From contig NZ_JAFG01000005.1 in the NCBI RefSeq assembly GCF_000519305.1, positions 190-64,189 on the forward strand: a stretch of DNA of 64,000 nt, written 5' to 3'. The notes beneath the pieces are model-generated. The model was not told the DNA's origin, made no database searches, and was given only the letters and a program-made list of their open reading frames with translations. The position numbers were made by a program, and so were the translations under genes. Below, piece by piece: positions 61,500 through 64,000 of this stretch (positions are counted from its first letter, which is position 1; the number at the start of each line of letters is the position of its first letter). Origin of the DNA: Mesorhizobium ciceri WSM4083 (GTDB lineage Bacteria; Pseudomonadota; Alphaproteobacteria; Rhizobiales; Rhizobiaceae).

Positions 61500-63779
61500 A
61501 TGAACCAAGCTGCACCCGCTCCAAGGGAAAACCAGGGCGATCCCGTTGTTCGCATTGACGCCCGGCTAAAAGTTACCGGACAGGCCGGCTATCCCGCCGA
61601 CATCGTCACAGCCAACGTCGCCTACGGTGCCCTTGCCACCAGCAGCATTGCCCGGGGCAAGGTTTCCGAACTTCACACGAAAGACGCCAGGGCCGTACCC
61701 GGTGTGCTGGACATCGTCACCTATGGCGATATGGACAAGGCCGACACGCCGAAATTCGGCAACACCGGCGCAAGTTCGATCGGGCCCTTGCACGACAAGA
61801 CGGTTTTTCACGACGGTCAGATCATCGCTCTGGTGGTCGCCGAAACCTTCGAGGCGGCGGAGGAAGCAGCGATGTTGATCCGCGCCGATTACGAGAACGA
61901 ACGGCCCAGCGCCAGCTTCGATTCCAAGGGCGTGAAGATGGAACCGGCTGCCGGCAAAAGCCCTATGTTCAAGGAGGATGCGAAGGCCGGTGACTTCGAT
62001 GCCGCCTGGGCGGATGCGACGGTGAAGATCGACGAAAAATATTCGACGCCGACCCAGCATCACAATCCGATCGAGCTGTTTTCGACCACGGCCATATGGC
62101 AGGGCGACCAGTTGACGATACACGAGCCCAGCCAGAATGTTACGGGCTGGAAGGTGGAACTGGCACGCCAACTGAAGCTCGATCCGGCCAATGTGCGGAT
62201 CGTCAGTCCCTATATCGGCGGCGCCTTCGGCTCCAAGGGGCCGATGACGGCACGCACTGCGATCGTTGCCGTCGCTGCGCGGCGGATCGGCCGGCCGGTT
62301 CGTTGCGTCGTCAATCGCATGCAAGCCTTCGGTACGCAGATCTATCGAGCCGAAACGCGGCATCGGATCCGCATGGGCGCCGGCAAGGACGGCCGCATCA
62401 CGGCGTTCGGACATGAGGGATGGGAGGTGACGTCACGCCCTGATCCTTATGTCGTCGGCGGCACGTCCGCCACCGCGCGCATGTACAATTACGGCTCCGT
62501 TCTGACGCATGTTTCGCTGGTTCATGCCGACCGCAACACGCCTGGCTACATGCGATCGCCGCCGGAGACGCCTTATGTCTACGCGCTGGAAAACGCCATG
62601 GACGAAATGGCCGTGGCCCTCGGCATGGATCCTGTCGAGTTTCGTCGCATCAATGAACCGGAGAAGGAGCCGATCGGAGGCAAGCCATTTTCCAGCCGCT
62701 CACTCATCAAGTGCTATGACCAGGCGTCGGATGCCTTTGGCTGGTCGAAACGCGATCCCAGGGTCGGCTCGATGCGCGAAGGCGATTGGCTGGTCGGGAT
62801 GGGCTGTGCGACGGCAATCTATCCGACTGCCGCCGCACCTTGCGCGGCCCGGGTTCGTTTCACCGCCGATGGCGAGGTCCGGGTCCAGTGCGGCTCGCAT
62901 GAAATCGGTACCGGCGTTCGCACCGTCGCCGGCCAGATGGCGGCCGAAAGACTGGGGGTCGGCATGGATAAGGTCAGCGTCGAGATGGGCGACAGTGCCT
63001 TGCCGCCGGCTCCCGTGTCGGGCGGATCGATCTCGACCGCCAGTGTCTGCTCGGCGGTCATGAAAGCCTGCGACGCGATACGCGAAAAGCTGTTCGCCGC
63101 CGCTGCGGGCAGGGGGGCTCCGCTGGCTGGTTCAGGCAATGCGAAGCTGGACTTGAAGGACGAAAAGGTCGTCACCGAGACCGGCAAATCCGCAAAGCTG
63201 GCCGATGTCTTCAAGGCCATGCAGGTCGGCGCCCTCGAAGAATATGCCGAGTTCGCGCCGAAGGGTTCTTCGCCGGAGGCATTGAGCAAGCTCTATGCCG
63301 GACAGCCGGAATTTCATGGCGGAGAAGGAGACAAGGATTCGGTCAAATATGCCTTCGGCGCCGAGTTCGTCGAAGTGCGCATCAACAGCTATACACGCGA
63401 AATCCGGGTGCCGCGTATCGTCGGAGCCTTCGCTGCCGGGCGCATCATGAACACGCGCACCGCGCGCAGCCAACTGATGGGCGGCATGATCTGGGGAATT
63501 GGCCAGGCCTTGCACGAGGCGACGGAAATCGATCAGCGACACGCGCGCTACGTCAATCGCGACCTGCAGGATTATCTCGTGCCGGTCAACGCCGACATCA
63601 AAGAGGTCGACGTTATCCTGGTCCCCGAGACCGACCATCAGGTCAATCCTGCCGGCGTCAAGGGCTTGGGCGAACTCGGCAATGTCGGAACGGCTGCTGC
63701 CGTGGCGAGTGCCGTCTATCATGCCACCGGCAAGCGCATTCGCGATCTGCCGATCAGGATAGACGATCTGATAGGCTGA
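61500..63779 (+). CDS. paoC: Aldehyde oxidoreductase molybdenum subunit (PaoC-like)
   Basis: 759 residues from ATG 61500. Xanthine oxidase-family Mo subunit: GYPADI start domain, PTQHHNPIELFST, YIGGAFGSKG (cofactor-binding), and the C-terminal GVKGLGELGNVGTAAA carrying the catalytic Glu. Expected to bind a molybdopterin cytosine dinucleotide cofactor and oxidise aldehydes in the periplasm after export with PaoA. A cofactor-insertion chaperone (PaoD) is not in the window. Confidence 0.92.
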   Translation: MNQAAPAPRENQGDPVVRIDARLKVTGQAGYPADIVTANVAYGALATSSIARGKVSELHTKDARAVPGVLDIVTYGDMDKADTPKFGNTGASSIGPLHDKTVFHDGQIIALVVAETFEAAEEAAMLIRADYENERPSASFDSKGVKMEPAAGKSPMFKEDAKAGDFDAAWADATVKIDEKYSTPTQHHNPIELFSTTAIWQGDQLTIHEPSQNVTGWKVELARQLKLDPANVRIVSPYIGGAFGSKGPMTARTAIVAVAARRIGRPVRCVVNRMQAFGTQIYRAETRHRIRMGAGKDGRITAFGHEGWEVTSRPDPYVVGGTSATARMYNYGSVLTHVSLVHADRNTPGYMRSPPETPYVYALENAMDEMAVALGMDPVEFRRINEPEKEPIGGKPFSSRSLIKCYDQASDAFGWSKRDPRVGSMREGDWLVGMGCATAIYPTAAAPCAARVRFTADGEVRVQCGSHEIGTGVRTVAGQMAAERLGVGMDKVSVEMGDSALPPAPVSGGSISTASVCSAVMKACDAIREKLFAAAAGRGAPLAGSGNAKLDLKDEKVVTETGKSAKLADVFKAMQVGALEEYAEFAPKGSSPEALSKLYAGQPEFHGGEGDKDSVKYAFGAEFVEVRINSYTREIRVPRIVGAFAAGRIMNTRTARSQLMGGMIWGIGQALHEATEIDQRHARYVNRDLQDYLVPVNADIKEVDVILVPETDHQVNPAGVKGLGELGNVGTAAAVASAVYHATGKRIRDLPIRIDDLIG

Positions 63780-63905
63780 GGGTCAAGAGCTCTGAGAGGA
63801 GGGGCTCCACAAGCCGACATCGTCATCGAAATTGTCGCGGTGGTGGCGTTGCTTGACTGATAAGTTTTCACACGCAGCGCTAGCTTGATTGGCTTGGCTC
63901 TCATG

Positions 63906-64000
63906 TCATTCCGGGGCTGTGGCGGGAGCCGTGTAACGGCGGCGCACGGCATCAAGCACCCGCTTGCGGCTCTGCTCCGCCGACAGGGTCTTGTCCTCTT
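63906..64000 (-). CDS. C-terminal end of an unidentified protein (cut by window edge)
   Basis: Minus-strand reading from the right edge: EDKTLSAEQSRKRVLDAVRRRYTAPATAPE then TGA at 63906-63908. GC3 bias is high, so it is probably a real coding end. Converges with paoC; the 126 bp between the two ends shows no structure of note. Too short to identify. Confidence 0.5.
   Translation of the reverse strand, partial: EDKTLSAEQSRKRVLDAVRRRYTAPATAPE

Overview
The window is a 64 kb chromosomal segment of an alphaproteobacterium of the Rhizobiales, most probably a Mesorhizobium or close relative. The evidence is the gene order pdhC-lpdA-lipA / ispDF / dusB-ntrB-ntrC-ntrY-ntrX-hfq-hflX, high G+C with strong GC3 bias, frequent ATGA stop/start overlaps, a RIME-like palindrome, and general-stress (EcfG-type) promoters. 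No tRNA, rRNA, CRISPR array, intact insertion sequence or prophage was seen.

Left part (1 to about 19 kb) is housekeeping: the end of the pyruvate dehydrogenase cluster (pdhC, an SGNH hydrolase, lpdA), lipoate synthase, a COQ10/RatA-like START protein, a CinA-family amidase, the fused isoprenoid enzyme IspDF, then the nitrogen-regulation block (dusB-ntrBC, ntrYX), a D-amino-acid-type aminotransferase, hfq-hflX, mazG and an aromatic aminotransferase. Middle part (19 to 33 kb): the bo3-type quinol oxidase operon cyoABCD with a SURF1 gene runs leftward. It is divergent from an MFS transporter followed by an ActS/RegB-like redox sensor kinase and an ActR/RegA-like regulator, with two strong palindromes in the shared intergenic region. 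An ECF sigma/anti-sigma pair, a BAX-inhibitor-1 family protein, an aldose epimerase, a GST, an Imm11-like gene broken by a frameshift and a ureohydrolase with an altered metal ligand follow.

Right part (33 to 64 kb) is accessory: many short genes of poorly characterised families (DUF3606-like, DUF6894, KTSC, PRC-barrel, GFA, DUF2231, DUF3309, DUF1236, DUF1772, DUF427, DUF763, PPC/DUF296) mixed with a protein-repair methyltransferase fused to an erythromycin-esterase-like domain, phosphoketolase-acetate kinase, AlkB, a sugar-dehydrogenase-like lipoprotein and a Tat-exported molybdenum aldehyde oxidoreductase (PaoABC type). The main discovery is that most transcription units here are preceded, in the correct orientation and usually 25-90 bp from the start codon, by GGAAC-N16/17-NGTT, the alphaproteobacterial general stress (EcfG/RpoE2) promoter. 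I located 18 such sites by eye, 17 of them between 35 and 60 kb, including a back-to-back divergent pair. The region therefore reads as a general-stress-response island that supplies envelope proteins, small unknown proteins, redox and detoxification enzymes, protein/DNA repair and a periplasmic oxidoreductase. The sigma factor and its partner-switch regulators (PhyR/NepR/EcfG) are not in the window.
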